Program-made: the position numbers and the translations under genes
Shown: piece by piece, positions 17,652 through 27,243 of the stretch
Position numbering within the stretch: position 1 is the stretch's first letter
How the letters are laid out: the number at the start of each line of letters is the position of its first letter
The notes under the pieces: generated by a model
The model's input: the letters and a program-made list of their open reading frames with translations, nothing else
What the model was told of the DNA's origin: nothing
Database searches by the model: none
Source of the DNA: Massilia glaciei
Lineage (GTDB): Bacteria > Pseudomonadota > Gammaproteobacteria > Burkholderiales > Burkholderiaceae_D
Assembly (NCBI RefSeq): GCF_003011895.2
Contig: NZ_PXWF02000222.1
Coordinates: 1-49,263 of the forward strand
Length of the DNA: 49,263 bases
Direction of reading: 5' to 3'

Positions 17652-18101
17652 ATGGAACGTAGTGCCGGATTCACCCTGGTCGAGATACTCGTCACGCTGC
17701 TCGTGGTGGCGGTGCTGGCGGCGATGGCCTACCCGAGCTACGTCGGCTACATCACCAAGGCGCGCCGGATCGAGGCCCAGATCGCGCTGCTCGATCTGAT
17801 GCAGCAGCAGGAGCGCCACTATTCGCAGCACAATTCGTACAGCGCGTTCTCGTCGGCCTCGACCAGCGCCGACGAAAAACGCTTCAAGTGGTATTTGGGC
17901 GCCACCCCGGCCGCCAGCGCCTACGAGCTGCGCGGGCGCGCCTGCCAGGGCGCGCAGATAGCGCATTGCGTCGAGCTGCAGGCGCTGCCGGGCACCGCCA
18001 TGGTCAACGCAAGCTTTCGCGATCCCGAGTGCGAAACGCTGAGCCTCGACAGCGCCGGCGCCCGCCGCGCGCAGGGCAAGTCGTCCAAGTGCTGGCCATG
18101 A
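17652..18101 (+). CDS. pilE: Type IV pilus minor pilin PilE
   Basis: The 149-residue prepilin has a very short leader MERSAG, cleavage before FTLVEILVTLLVVAVLAAMA, and a pilin-like body with three cysteines near the C-terminal half (RACQGAQIAHC..., SKCWP). Members of this position are the minor pilin PilE, not the major pilin. It has an AAGGAG box 7 bases before the ATG. Its stop overlaps the next gene (ATGA). Confidence 0.87.
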   Translation: MERSAGFTLVEILVTLLVVAVLAAMAYPSYVGYITKARRIEAQIALLDLMQQQERHYSQHNSYSAFSSASTSADEKRFKWYLGATPAASAYELRGRACQGAQIAHCVELQALPGTAMVNASFRDPECETLSLDSAGARRAQGKSSKCWP

Positions 18102-18661
18102 CGGCCGGGCGCCGCCAACGCGGGCTGACGATGGTCGAGATGCTCACGGTGATGGCGGTCGCCGGCGTGCTGCTGGCGCTCGCCATGCCCGACATGGGCG
18201 AACTGATTCGCAGGCAGCAGCTCAAGGCCGTCTCGAGCGACCTGATGGGCGCGCTGCGGCTGACGCGCGCGCAGGCCATCGCGCGCGGCGAGCGCGTCAT
18301 GATCGTCCCGCACGAGGCCGGCGGCACCGACTGGAGCGGCGGCTGGGTCGTGTTCGTCGACCGCGACGGTAACCGCCGCCCCGGCGCCGGCGACGAGATC
18401 GTCGCCATGCACACGCGGGTGCCGCCCGGGGTGGTCATCCAGGGCCGCTTCTCGAGCGCACAGCAGCCCGACTATGTCGCCTACAATAGCGGTGGGCGCA
18501 GCTGTTCGCACACCAGCAGCCTGGCCGCGCGCTGGGGCACGCTGTCGGTGTTCCAGGGCCCGCACACGCGCCGTATTAAAATCAATATGCTCGGGCGCGC
18601 CCGCCTGTGCGACCCGGAACGCGGCGCCGCCGCCTGCACCGGGGCGGCCGAGTCGTCCTGA
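18098..18661 (+). CDS. fimT: FimT/GspH-family minor pilin
   Basis: The 188-residue protein has leader MTAGRRQRG, cleavage before LTMVEMLTVMAVAGVLLALA, and the GspH/FimT body: LRLTRAQAIARGERVMI, SGGWVVFVDRDGNRRPG, and the C-terminal IKINMLGRARLC. FimT members are minor pilins, some of which bind DNA during uptake. It closes the pilus cluster, 49 bases before ribD. Confidence 0.85.
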   Translation: MTAGRRQRGLTMVEMLTVMAVAGVLLALAMPDMGELIRRQQLKAVSSDLMGALRLTRAQAIARGERVMIVPHEAGGTDWSGGWVVFVDRDGNRRPGAGDEIVAMHTRVPPGVVIQGRFSSAQQPDYVAYNSGGRSCSHTSSLAARWGTLSVFQGPHTRRIKINMLGRARLCDPERGAAACTGAAESS

Positions 18662-18710
18662 GGCGGGCCTACCCGTCCAGGCCAAAAATTCAGACTAAAG
18701 TGAAGCACGC

Positions 18711-19814
18711 GTGAAAATACTGAACGACACCGACGGCATGCAACTCGCGCTCGACTGGGCCGCAAAGGGCATCAACACCACCACGCCGAATCCGCGCGTG
18801 GGCTGCGTGATCGTGCGCGACGGCGAGGTCATCGGCGCCGGCCACACCCAGCCGCCGGGCCAGGCGCACGCCGAGATCGCCGCCATGCGCGACGCCGCCG
18901 CGCGCGGCCACGGGGTGCGCGGCGCCACCGCCTATGTCACGCTCGAGCCGTGCAACCACCACGGGCGCACGCCGCCATGCTCGCAGGCGCTGGTCGCGGC
19001 CGGCCTGGCGCGCGTGGTGGCCGCGCTCGAGGACCCCAATCCGCTGGTGGCGGGGCGGGGCATGGCCACCCTCGAGGCGGCCGGCATCGCGGTGCGCAGC
19101 GGGGTGCTGGCCGACGCCGCGCGCGAGCTCAACATCGGATTTTTCTCGCGCATGCAGCGCGGCCGTCCTTGGGTGCGCCTCAAAAGCGCGGCCAGCCTCG
19201 ACGGCAAGACGGCGCTGCACGACGGCCAGAGCCAGTGGATCACCGGAGCGCAGGCGCGCGCCGACGGCCACGCGTGGCGCGCGCGCGCCTGCGCCATCCT
19301 GACCGGCATCGGCACCGTCAAGGCGGACGATCCGCAACTGACCGTGCGCGCGCTGGAGACGGCGCGCCAGCCGCGCCGCGTGATCGTCGACAGCCGGCTC
19401 GAGATCGCGCTTGAGGCGCGCGTGCTGCAAGGCGAGCCGTGCTGGATCGTGGCCGCGCAGGCCAACCCGTCCAAGGAGGCGCTGCTGCGCGCGGCCGGCC
19501 ACGAGATCATCATGCTCCCCAACGCCGACGGCAAGGCCGACCTGCCCGCGCTCATGCTCGAACTGGGCCGGCGCGAGATCAACGAGCTGCACGTCGAGGC
19601 GGGCGGCAAACTGAATGGCTCGCTGATCGCCGCCGGCTGCGTCGACGAGCTGCTGGTGTACCTGGCGCCGTGCCTGATCGGCGACGCGCAGGGCATGTTC
19701 GCGCTGGCCGCGCCGGCGCACCTGTCGCACAAGCGGCTGCTCGCTTTTCACGAGGTCGGGCAGGTTGGCGCGGATTTGCGTATACTTGCCAGATTCATCC
19801 CACCGCAGGAATAA
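18711..19814 (+). CDS. ribD: Bifunctional riboflavin biosynthesis deaminase/reductase RibD
   Basis: The 367-residue enzyme carries out two consecutive steps: deamination of the pyrimidine and NADPH reduction of the ribosyl side chain. The N-terminal cytidine-deaminase-like domain has TPNPRVGCVIV, HAE (H53, E55) and PCNHHGRTPPC (C81, C90) as zinc ligands. The C-terminal reductase domain has RPWVRLKSAASLDGKTA and VEAGGKLNGSLI. Starts with GTG at 18711 and lacks a strong Shine-Dalgarno. ribE follows 6 bases after the stop. Confidence 0.95.
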   Translation: MKILNDTDGMQLALDWAAKGINTTTPNPRVGCVIVRDGEVIGAGHTQPPGQAHAEIAAMRDAAARGHGVRGATAYVTLEPCNHHGRTPPCSQALVAAGLARVVAALEDPNPLVAGRGMATLEAAGIAVRSGVLADAARELNIGFFSRMQRGRPWVRLKSAASLDGKTALHDGQSQWITGAQARADGHAWRARACAILTGIGTVKADDPQLTVRALETARQPRRVIVDSRLEIALEARVLQGEPCWIVAAQANPSKEALLRAAGHEIIMLPNADGKADLPALMLELGRREINELHVEAGGKLNGSLIAAGCVDELLVYLAPCLIGDAQGMFALAAPAHLSHKRLLAFHEVGQVGADLRILARFIPPQE

Positions 19815-19820
19815 AGCCGC

Positions 19821-20462
19821 ATGTTTACTGGAATCGTCGCCGCCGTCGGCAAAATCAACGCCGTCCATCCACTCGAAGGCGGGCCGGATGCGGGCGTGCG
19901 CCTCGAGATCGACGCCGGCGGCCTGCCGCTGCACGACGTCGCGCTGGGCGACTCGATCGCCATCAATGGCGCCTGCATGACGGTGGTGACCAAGTCGGCG
20001 GGCGGCTTTTGCGTCGACGTCTCGCGCGAGAGCCTCAATTGCACCGCCGGCCTCGACGCCACCGGCGAAGTCAATCTCGAAAAAGCCCTGACCCTGGCCG
20101 AGCGCCTCGGCGGCCATCTGGTGTCGGGCCATGTCGACGGGCTGGGGCGGGTGCACAGTTTCGCGCCGGTCGGCGAATCGTGGGAGCTGGTCGTCGACGC
20201 CCCGCGCGAACTGGCCAAATTCCTCGCCTTCAAGGGCTCGGTGGTGGTCAACGGCGTCTCGCTGACGGTCAACCGGGTCGACGACCTCGGCCCCGAGGCG
20301 GCGCGCGCCTGCCGCTTCTCGATCAACCTGATTCCGCACACGATCGCCTCGACCACGCTCAGGCATCTTCAGGCCGGCGCCAAGGTCAACCTCGAGATCG
20401 ACCTGATCGCGCGCTACGTCGAGCGCATGTTGTCGGTGGCCGGCAGCAGCCCGGCGGCGTAG
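19821..20462 (+). CDS. ribE: Riboflavin synthase alpha chain
   Basis: The 213-residue enzyme dismutates two lumazines into riboflavin. Two lumazine-binding repeats are visible: MFTGIVAAVGKI...GDSIAINGACMTVV and LVSGHVDGLGRV...GSVVVNGVSLTVN. It follows ribD by 6 bases and precedes a terminator. The ribBA and ribH genes that often follow in betaproteobacteria are not present here. Confidence 0.96.
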   Translation: MFTGIVAAVGKINAVHPLEGGPDAGVRLEIDAGGLPLHDVALGDSIAINGACMTVVTKSAGGFCVDVSRESLNCTAGLDATGEVNLEKALTLAERLGGHLVSGHVDGLGRVHSFAPVGESWELVVDAPRELAKFLAFKGSVVVNGVSLTVNRVDDLGPEAARACRFSINLIPHTIASTTLRHLQAGAKVNLEIDLIARYVERMLSVAGSSPAA

Positions 20463-20501
20463 GCCGCGCGCGGCAATTTGTTCATTCTAGATTCCTAGGC
20501 G

Positions 20502-20532
20502 ACGGCGCCGCGCAGCGGCGCCGTTTGCTTTT
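20502..20532 (+). terminator. Rho-independent terminator after ribE
   Basis: A 10-bp GC stem ACGGCGCCGC / GCGGCGCCGT with a 3-base loop is followed by TTGCTTTTG, 40 bases after the ribE stop. Confidence 0.8.
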
Positions 20533-20649
20533 GGGCGGCCCGATTTTGCAGTTCGTCGCTTTGGACCTCGGCCGGACCGCGCCGGTATGTATATTCATAA
20601 TTCCTTGTGGAATGCGCGCGCATTCGACCAACCCAACCCCACGCCTCAC

Positions 20650-22866
20650 ATGAAACTACTCTATCCGCTCTGCCTTGGCCTGACGCTCGCCGCCAACCCG
20701 GCGCTGGCCGCCTTCGAGGCGTACAAGATCACCGATCCGGCGCACAGCGTCAAACTCGACGGCGTGGTCGACGACGCGGTCTGGGGCAAGGCGGCCGCCC
20801 GCGGCGGCTTTTTCGAGAGCCAGCCGGCCGACAAGATCGCCGCCAAGGTCAACACCGAGGTGCGCATCGCCTACGACGCCAAGTACATGTACGTGGCCGT
20901 CAAGGCGTTCGACCCCAAGCCGCACGAGATCCGGGCCCCGTTCGGCCGGCGCGACAAGATCTCCGGCGACCAGGATTTCATCGGCTTGTTCATCGACCCG
21001 GGCGCGTCGAGGCAGGCGGCCCAGATCATCTATTTCAATCCGCGCGGCGCGTTCACGGACGGTAATTTCACCAACACCAATGGCGAGGATGTCTCGCCGG
21101 ACTTCGATTTTTCGATCGCGACGGCGCGCTTCGACGGTGGCTGGAGCGCCGAGCTGCGCATCCCGTTCACCTCGATCTCGTACGTCGCCGGCCAGAGCGC
21201 GCCATGGAACCTGCTCGTCATGCGCAACATGACGCGCGACACCCGCTACAAGATGTGGAGCGGCCAGGTGACGCGCTCGAGCGCCTGCCTGCTGTGCTTT
21301 TCGGAACCGATCAACGGCCTCGCCGGCCTGCCGACGGGCCTCAACTGGAGCGCGACGCCGCAGCTGGTGATGCGCCGCGGGACCGACACGGTGGCCGGCG
21401 CGCCGCGCCAAAACAACAGCGACATCGCGCTAAGCCTCGACGTCAAGATCAAGCCCGATTCGGCCACCGTGATCGACGCGACCATCAATCCGGATTTCTC
21501 GCAGATCGAACTGGACGCGCCCCAGTTGTCGGGCAACACCCGTTTCGGCCTGTTCGTGCAGGAGAAACGCCCCTTCTTCCTCGAGGGCAGCGACATGTTC
21601 CAAACCCCGTTCCGCGCCATCAGCACCCGCACCATGAGCGACCCGGCCTGGGGCGCGCGCTACACCCGGCGCGACGCCGGGCGCGACCTGACGGTGCTGA
21701 CCACGCGCGACGCCGGCGGTGGGCTGGTCCAATTGCCGAACGCGTACCACACCGATTTCGCGGCGCAGGACTTCGCCTCGCAGGCGACCGTGGCGCGCGC
21801 CAATTTCAAGCGCGGCAAGCTCTCGCTCGGCGTCACAGGCACCGACCGCACCCTCTTCGACGAGCGCGGCTACAACCGCGTGCTCGGGCCGGACTTCACC
21901 TGGCAGCGCAGCGACGAGGAGCGCGTGCGCGGCCAGTTGCTGCTCAGCGCCACCACGGCCCAGCCCGATGCGGCGGGCAAGCTGGTCAAGGGCGCCCGGA
22001 CCACCGGCCACGCGGGCGTGCTCGAATGGTCGCGCGAGGAGGAGAAGTGGGGCGCCTGGGCCAGTGTCGAAGAGGTCAGCGACGGCTTCCGCGCCGACAA
22101 CGGCTTCTTCTCGCAGGTCGGCTACCGCCTGTACGTGACCGAGTTTTCCGCCAAGCTGGGCAAGAGGGGGCCTTTGAACGACTTGAACCTGTACTTCCAT
22201 TCCGAGCGCAAGGCCGACACCCTGGGCGCGGCGATCGTCGAGGACACCACCATCGGCGCCTGGATGAAGGGCCCGCGCGACATCGAATTCAACATCCGCC
22301 TCAAACCGAAAAACAAGATGCGCGTCAAGCAGCACGGCGAGCTGTTCGAGACGGCCCAGGTTTGGGCGCGGATCGACGCCAGCCCGGGCCGCACCCTGGC
22401 GCGCGTGTCGGCCGAGCTCGAACTTGGCGACCAGATCGACATCGAAGGCGCGCGCCTGGGCAGGGGCGGCCTGGCGATGCTGTACGCGCGCCTGCGTCCG
22501 TTCGAATGGCTTGAGTTCGAGCCGACCTACAGCGCGACCTGGGTCGACGGCAGGGGCGCGCTGGTCGACGGGCGCCGCCTCTACACCGAGCAGGCCTTGC
22601 AACTGAAGGGCATCTACCATATCGGCGCCCGCGACACGGTGCGCATGATCTTGCAGCGCGCGCGCACCAAGCGCGACCCGTCGCTGTACGCCAATCCGGT
22701 CGAGGGCGAGAGCAGCCGCGGCACGACCTCGTTCGTGTACGGCCACACCGCCACGCTCGGGCGCGCCGCCTACGTCGGCGTCACGCTGTCCAAGGGCGAA
22801 ACCCCGGGCCACGCGCCGCGGCGCCAGCAAAACGAGTTGTTCGTGAAGCTGTCGTGGCAGATTTGA
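20650..22866 (+). CDS. DUF5916 protein with CBM9-like domain
   Basis: The 738-residue protein has a signal peptide (MKLLYPLCLGLTLAANPALA) and an N-terminal CBM9-like beta-sandwich (KLDGVVDDAVWGKA, about residues 35-215), followed by the DUF5916 region with FSQIELDAPQLSGNTRFGLFVQEKRPFFLEGSDMF. The rest alternates short hydrophobic and polar strands and ends WQI, as an outer-membrane beta-barrel would. Substrate and role are unknown in the family; carbohydrate- or heme-linked functions have been guessed from the CBM9 domain. It stands alone after a terminator. ATG at 20650 is chosen because it opens the signal peptide. Confidence 0.82.
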   Translation: MKLLYPLCLGLTLAANPALAAFEAYKITDPAHSVKLDGVVDDAVWGKAAARGGFFESQPADKIAAKVNTEVRIAYDAKYMYVAVKAFDPKPHEIRAPFGRRDKISGDQDFIGLFIDPGASRQAAQIIYFNPRGAFTDGNFTNTNGEDVSPDFDFSIATARFDGGWSAELRIPFTSISYVAGQSAPWNLLVMRNMTRDTRYKMWSGQVTRSSACLLCFSEPINGLAGLPTGLNWSATPQLVMRRGTDTVAGAPRQNNSDIALSLDVKIKPDSATVIDATINPDFSQIELDAPQLSGNTRFGLFVQEKRPFFLEGSDMFQTPFRAISTRTMSDPAWGARYTRRDAGRDLTVLTTRDAGGGLVQLPNAYHTDFAAQDFASQATVARANFKRGKLSLGVTGTDRTLFDERGYNRVLGPDFTWQRSDEERVRGQLLLSATTAQPDAAGKLVKGARTTGHAGVLEWSREEEKWGAWASVEEVSDGFRADNGFFSQVGYRLYVTEFSAKLGKRGPLNDLNLYFHSERKADTLGAAIVEDTTIGAWMKGPRDIEFNIRLKPKNKMRVKQHGELFETAQVWARIDASPGRTLARVSAELELGDQIDIEGARLGRGGLAMLYARLRPFEWLEFEPTYSATWVDGRGALVDGRRLYTEQALQLKGIYHIGARDTVRMILQRARTKRDPSLYANPVEGESSRGTTSFVYGHTATLGRAAYVGVTLSKGETPGHAPRRQQNELFVKLSWQI

Positions 22867-22876
22867 TCTAGGGTTT

Positions 22877-22895
22877 GAATGCCTTCATGGCATTC
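22877..22895 (+). other. Short hairpin after the DUF5916 gene
   Basis: GAATGCC / GGCATTC with a 5-base loop, 11 bases after the stop. No T-run follows, so terminator function is uncertain. Confidence 0.35.
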
Positions 22896-23045
22896 CACCC
22901 GGCCGGCCGCGGCGCGATCGGCGGCCGGTGTCGTTTCCGGGACAGGCGCGGGCCGTGACGCGCGCGGAAAAAGGTGTTCTAATGCAGCAAGCAAACTACT
23001 CATTTGGGAAAAATTGCTTGAAATATATTTCTGCCTTCAACCGAT

Positions 23046-24929
23046 ATGAATAACGCGCTTGCGCTGGCGATGCCAATGACTTTCGATGTTCCCAGCAATT
23101 GCTCCGGCGCGGCGCCCGGCCCGGGCTTGCTCGAATCACAGCATCGGATCCTGTCGGCGTTCGCCCGCGGCGCGCCGCTCGCGCAGACGCTGGCCGAGAT
23201 CGCCGAAGCCCTGCGCGCGCGCCACCCGGCCTTCGCGCCCGCCATCTTGCTGCTCGACGCCGAAAGCGGGTGCTGGACCCTGGGCGCCGGCGCCGGCCTG
23301 CCGCCCGGCTACCAGCCCGGGGCCGGGGCCGGCGACGGAAAATGGCAAACCTGGTCCGAGGGCGGCGACGCGCCCGACTTCACCGGCACCGGGTTCTGGA
23401 TCGAGCTGGGCGCCGCGGCCGACCGGCTCGGACTGCGCGCCCACACGCCGCTGGTGATCCGTTCGAGCACCGGCGGCACGCTCGGATTGTTCGTGCCGCA
23501 CACCGAAAGCGGCGATCCGCCCGCGCCGGGGGCCGATGCGCTGTTCATGCAGTCGGTGCGCGTCTACGCGCCGCTGGCCACGGTGGCGCTTGAACGCGCC
23601 AGGGCCCACACCGCCTCGCTCAAGGCCGCGCTCTTGCGCGACGACGAGCACGCGCGGATGGCGCTGGCGGTCGAAGGCAGCGGCACCGGGATCTGGGACC
23701 GCGACGTGGGCACCGGCCAAATCCTGTATTCGCGCGGCTGGAAGGCGCTGTTCGGCTACGCCGACGACCAGGTCAGCGACCGCATCGAGGACGCCTACCT
23801 GCGCGTGCACCCCGACGACCTGGGGCAGGTGCGCGCCTCCATCGAATCGCATTTCGAACAAAAGAGCGAAGTCTATGTGGTCGAGCACAGGCTGCTGTGC
23901 GCCGACGGCAGCTACAAGTGGGCCTCGAGCCGCGGCAAGGTGGTCAGCCGCGACGCCGACGGCAAGCCGCTGCGCATGATCGGCATCACCACCGACGTGA
24001 CCGTGATGCGCCGCATGGCCACCCAACTGCACGAGTGCGCGCGGACGGTAACGCGGCTCACCAACGAGGTGCCCGCGCTGGTGTTCGAGATGTCCCTCGA
24101 CAGCGGCGGCGTGGCCGGCTTCACCTATGTCAGCGAGGGCGTGCGCGAGATGTTCGAGCTGACCCCGGCCGAACTGGCGGCCGACCCGCAGATTCTGCGC
24201 ACCCTGATCCACCCGGACGACTACGATGCCTACCGCGCCACGCTGGCCGCGTCGGCCGCCAGCCTGCGCCCGTGGCAGCTCGAATACCGGGTGCTGCTGC
24301 CGCGGCAGGGCCTGCGCTGGCGCGAGGGCAGCGCGCGGACGCGGCAAATGCTCGATGGCAGCACGCAGTGGCACGGCTTCATCACCGACATCACCGAGCG
24401 CAAGAACATCGAGGCGCAGCTGCGCGAATTCGCCGACGTCGACACGCTCACGCGCCTGCCCAACCGGCGCTGCTTCATGTCGCGCATGGAGACCGAACTG
24501 GCGCGCACGCGCCGGGTCGCGGGCACCCGCACCGCGGTGCTCATGTTCGACATCGATTTTTTCAAGCGCGTCAACGACAGCTACGGCCACGCGGCCGGCG
24601 ACGGCGTGCTCAAGCATTTCGCCACCATCCTGACCAAGGCGATGCGCGAGGTCGACCACGTGGGCCGCATCGGCGGCGAGGAATTCGCCGTCATGCTGAC
24701 CAACGCCGACCTGGCCGCGGCCGCCAGTTTCGCGTCGCGCGTGCAGCAGCGGCTCGCGGCCGCGCCGCTGGTCGACGACGGGCGCACCTTCGCCGTCACC
24801 GTCAGCATCGGCGTCTCGGCGATGCGCCCCGAAGACCAGGGCGTCGACGCCGCGCTGTACCGCGCCGACATGGCGCTGTACCGGGCCAAGGAGCGCGGCC
24901 GCAACTGCGTCGTCACGGACGAGGAATAA
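23046..24929 (+). CDS. Diguanylate cyclase with GAF-like and PAS sensor domains
   Basis: The 627-residue soluble signalling protein appears to have an N-terminal GAF-like domain (about 20-195), a PAS-PAC domain (about 205-325; IWDRDVGTGQILYSRGW ... GITTDVT), a second PAS (about 335-455; FVMSL-like core, ITDITERKN) and a C-terminal GGDEF domain. The active site is GGEEF at residues 543-547, and the inhibitory I-site RxxD (REVD) is intact five residues upstream, so it should make cyclic di-GMP with product feedback. No membrane helices are seen; the input signal is unknown. Possible outputs nearby are the type IV pili, but no direct link is visible. Confidence 0.9.
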   Translation: MNNALALAMPMTFDVPSNCSGAAPGPGLLESQHRILSAFARGAPLAQTLAEIAEALRARHPAFAPAILLLDAESGCWTLGAGAGLPPGYQPGAGAGDGKWQTWSEGGDAPDFTGTGFWIELGAAADRLGLRAHTPLVIRSSTGGTLGLFVPHTESGDPPAPGADALFMQSVRVYAPLATVALERARAHTASLKAALLRDDEHARMALAVEGSGTGIWDRDVGTGQILYSRGWKALFGYADDQVSDRIEDAYLRVHPDDLGQVRASIESHFEQKSEVYVVEHRLLCADGSYKWASSRGKVVSRDADGKPLRMIGITTDVTVMRRMATQLHECARTVTRLTNEVPALVFEMSLDSGGVAGFTYVSEGVREMFELTPAELAADPQILRTLIHPDDYDAYRATLAASAASLRPWQLEYRVLLPRQGLRWREGSARTRQMLDGSTQWHGFITDITERKNIEAQLREFADVDTLTRLPNRRCFMSRMETELARTRRVAGTRTAVLMFDIDFFKRVNDSYGHAAGDGVLKHFATILTKAMREVDHVGRIGGEEFAVMLTNADLAAAASFASRVQQRLAAAPLVDDGRTFAVTVSIGVSAMRPEDQGVDAALYRADMALYRAKERGRNCVVTDEE

Positions 24930-25000
24930 TTACTCGTCCTGTAACACATTCCATTGAGCAATCTCATAAGCGGATACTTTGTTTCGTGTCAAATCACGGG

Positions 25001-26479
25001 ATGGATGATTCTTATTTTTCCGCAAAGATGCGCGGAGCGCGCTTCACAACCGCGGGCAGCGCCTCGCGCACGCTGGGCCACCGCGTCGGCGGCGCCGACG
25101 GCGTTTTCGCCCATTGGACGTGGGTCGGCCAGCGCCTCACGGCGGGCAACGACAGGCACGGCTTCTATCCGCTGTTTTACGCGAGCTGGGATGGCAGCTT
25201 TGCGATCTCGCCGTCGATCGATCGGCTGCTGGCGCTCGGCGCGCCGGCCATGCTCGACACGCGCGCGCTGTCGGTGTTTCTGCGGCTGGGGTTTTTCATC
25301 GGCGAGGACACGCCGTTCGAGCATATCCGCGCCATGCCGCCCGGCGCGGTCCTCGAGTGGGACGGCGCGCTGCGCATCGCCAAGGTGGCGCCGTCGCCGA
25401 CCGCGCGCCACGACCAGCTGGCGCGCGACGAGGCGATCGACACCTACATCGCGCTGTTCCGGGCGGCGCTCGAACGGCGCGCCCCGGGCGGCCAGTTCGT
25501 GGTGCCGCTTAGCGGCGGGCGCGATTCGCGCCACATCCTGTTCGAGCTGCTGCGCCAGGGCCACCGCCCGTACCACTGCCTGACGACCGCGCACTATCCG
25601 CCGCGCGGCGGCGAGGACGTGCGCGTGGCCGCCAATCTCGCGCGCGGGCTGGGCCTGCCGCACGTCGTGCTGGCGCAGAGGCAATCGTGGTTCGCCGCCG
25701 AGCGGCGCAAAAACCCGTTGACCAGCTTTTGTTCGGACGAACACGCCTGGTACATGGTCGCGGCGGACCACCTCAACGCGCGCCCGGATCTGGGCGTGTA
25801 CGACGGCATTGGCGGCGACGTGCTCTCGGCCGGCCTGTTCGTGACGGCGCGGCGGCGCGCCTTGTTCGAGGCGGGCGACCCGCGCGCGATCGCCGCGCAC
25901 CTGCTCAACGCCGACGAGACGGTGCTCGCGCGCCTGCTCGCGCCGGCGTTCCAGCGCGACGTCGGACGCGAGCGTGCGCTCGAGCACCTCGGGAACGAAC
26001 TGGCGAAACACCTGGGGCGGCCCAATCCGGTGGGCGCGTTCTACTTCGCCAACCGCACGCGGCGCGAGATCGCGCTGGTGCCGTATGGCCTGCTCGGCGC
26101 CATGCCGCAGGTGTTCTCTCCCTACCTCGACCACGCGCTGGTCGACTTTCTGGGCGCCTTGCCGCTCGCGATGCTGGCCGACGGCGCCTTCCACAACGAT
26201 ACGATCGCGCGCGCCTACCCGCAGTTCGCGCACATCGGCTACGAGGAAAAGGACGGTCCCGCCGCCGACGCGCGCGCGTGCCGCGCCGGCTTCGGGCGCG
26301 AACTGGCGCGCGAACTGCTGGGGTGCGCGCCGTCGACGCTGCTGAACCAGCGTTTTTTGCGCCCGCGCCTGTGCGCCGGCGCGCTCACCGACAAATGGGC
26401 CGCGGCCAGCCACTGGTACGCGGCAATGGCGCTCTACCTGCACCAGCTCGACGCCGCGGCGACCCGGCCAATCCCGTGA
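25001..26479 (+). CDS. Asparagine-synthetase-like protein without glutaminase nucleophile
   Basis: The 492-residue protein has the synthetase PP-loop VPLSGGRDSR (SGGRDS at 171-176) and an N-terminal domain related to the glutamine amidotransferase half (DRHGFYPLFYA, FEHIRAMPPGAVLEW). The catalytic cysteine expected at position 2 is missing, so it cannot take ammonia from glutamine in the usual way. Similar proteins occur in lasso-peptide and polysaccharide clusters, where the synthetase half adenylates a carboxylate. No precursor peptide or biosynthetic partner is recognised beside it. The start is uncertain: ATG 25001 is used; GTG 24986 and ATG 25028 are also in frame, and no clear Shine-Dalgarno exists. 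Confidence 0.75.
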   Translation: MDDSYFSAKMRGARFTTAGSASRTLGHRVGGADGVFAHWTWVGQRLTAGNDRHGFYPLFYASWDGSFAISPSIDRLLALGAPAMLDTRALSVFLRLGFFIGEDTPFEHIRAMPPGAVLEWDGALRIAKVAPSPTARHDQLARDEAIDTYIALFRAALERRAPGGQFVVPLSGGRDSRHILFELLRQGHRPYHCLTTAHYPPRGGEDVRVAANLARGLGLPHVVLAQRQSWFAAERRKNPLTSFCSDEHAWYMVAADHLNARPDLGVYDGIGGDVLSAGLFVTARRRALFEAGDPRAIAAHLLNADETVLARLLAPAFQRDVGRERALEHLGNELAKHLGRPNPVGAFYFANRTRREIALVPYGLLGAMPQVFSPYLDHALVDFLGALPLAMLADGAFHNDTIARAYPQFAHIGYEEKDGPAADARACRAGFGRELARELLGCAPSTLLNQRFLRPRLCAGALTDKWAAASHWYAAMALYLHQLDAAATRPIP

Positions 26480-26585
26480 TTTAGCGGCCCAAGGCCGCAA
26501 TGTGGCGGTTCGTCACAAAGCGCCGCCACCCCTGCGCGCCGCCCGCTACCATGGGGTCAGTTCTCCACCACTTTGAGGAAATATC

Positions 26586-27221
26586 ATGCGCAGCCAAGTT
26601 GTTCTTCCATTGTTCTTGTCCCTGTCCCTGCTTGGCGGCCCCGCCAACGCGGCCGAGCAATCGCGCACTGTCGCGCCGTTCGACGCAATCAGCATCAAAG
26701 GTCCCGTCAACATGGTGGTGCAGGTCGGCGCCGCGCAGGCGGTGCAGATCGCCGGCGACGAGAAATTCATCAAAAAGGTCGGGACCCGCGTCGTCGACGG
26801 AGAATTGGTTATCACGTTCCAGGGCGAAGACAAGGGCATGAAGCTCGACGACGATGAAAAAATCACAATCTCGGTGCCGACCCTGCGCGCCTTCAAGGTC
26901 GAGGGCGCGGGCCAGGCCGTGGTCAACAACATCAACGCCGAGCGCTTCGACCTCGGCTTCGAGGGCGCGGGCAGGCTGGTCGCCAACGGCAAGGTGCGCC
27001 AGCTCCTGGTCAAGGCCAACGGCGTCGGAGCGATCGACACCAAGGCGCTGCTGGCGCAGGACGCCAAGGTCAGGTTCGAGGGCGTCGGCTCGGTCAAGGT
27101 GTATGCGAGCGAGCGGCTCGACCTCAACGTCAGCGGCATGGGGTCGCTGAACTACTACGGCAATCCGAAGAAGGTCAACAAATCGGTGCAGGGCATCGGC
27201 AGCGTGCGCGCGGGCGACTAA
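26586..27221 (+). CDS. Secreted DUF2807 (GIN-like) protein
   Basis: The 211-residue protein has a signal peptide ending ANAA and a DUF2807 right-handed beta-helix: repeated short strands around FKVEGAGQAVV, FEGAGRLVANGKV, VKANGVGAID and FEGVGSVKVYA. The family occurs in envelope-associated proteins of unknown role, sometimes called head GIN domain. The ATG at 26586 has TTGAGGAAATATC upstream. It converges on the sigma-factor operon. Confidence 0.8.
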   Translation: MRSQVVLPLFLSLSLLGGPANAAEQSRTVAPFDAISIKGPVNMVVQVGAAQAVQIAGDEKFIKKVGTRVVDGELVITFQGEDKGMKLDDDEKITISVPTLRAFKVEGAGQAVVNNINAERFDLGFEGAGRLVANGKVRQLLVKANGVGAIDTKALLAQDAKVRFEGVGSVKVYASERLDLNVSGMGSLNYYGNPKKVNKSVQGIGSVRAGD

Positions 27222-27243
27222 GCGACCGTTCAAAACGGCTGCG

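Noticed and set aside
26553-26560. Another copy of the GGGGTC palindrome before the DUF2807 gene
   Set aside because: Only a half site (GGGGTCAG) is present; it lacks the dyad.
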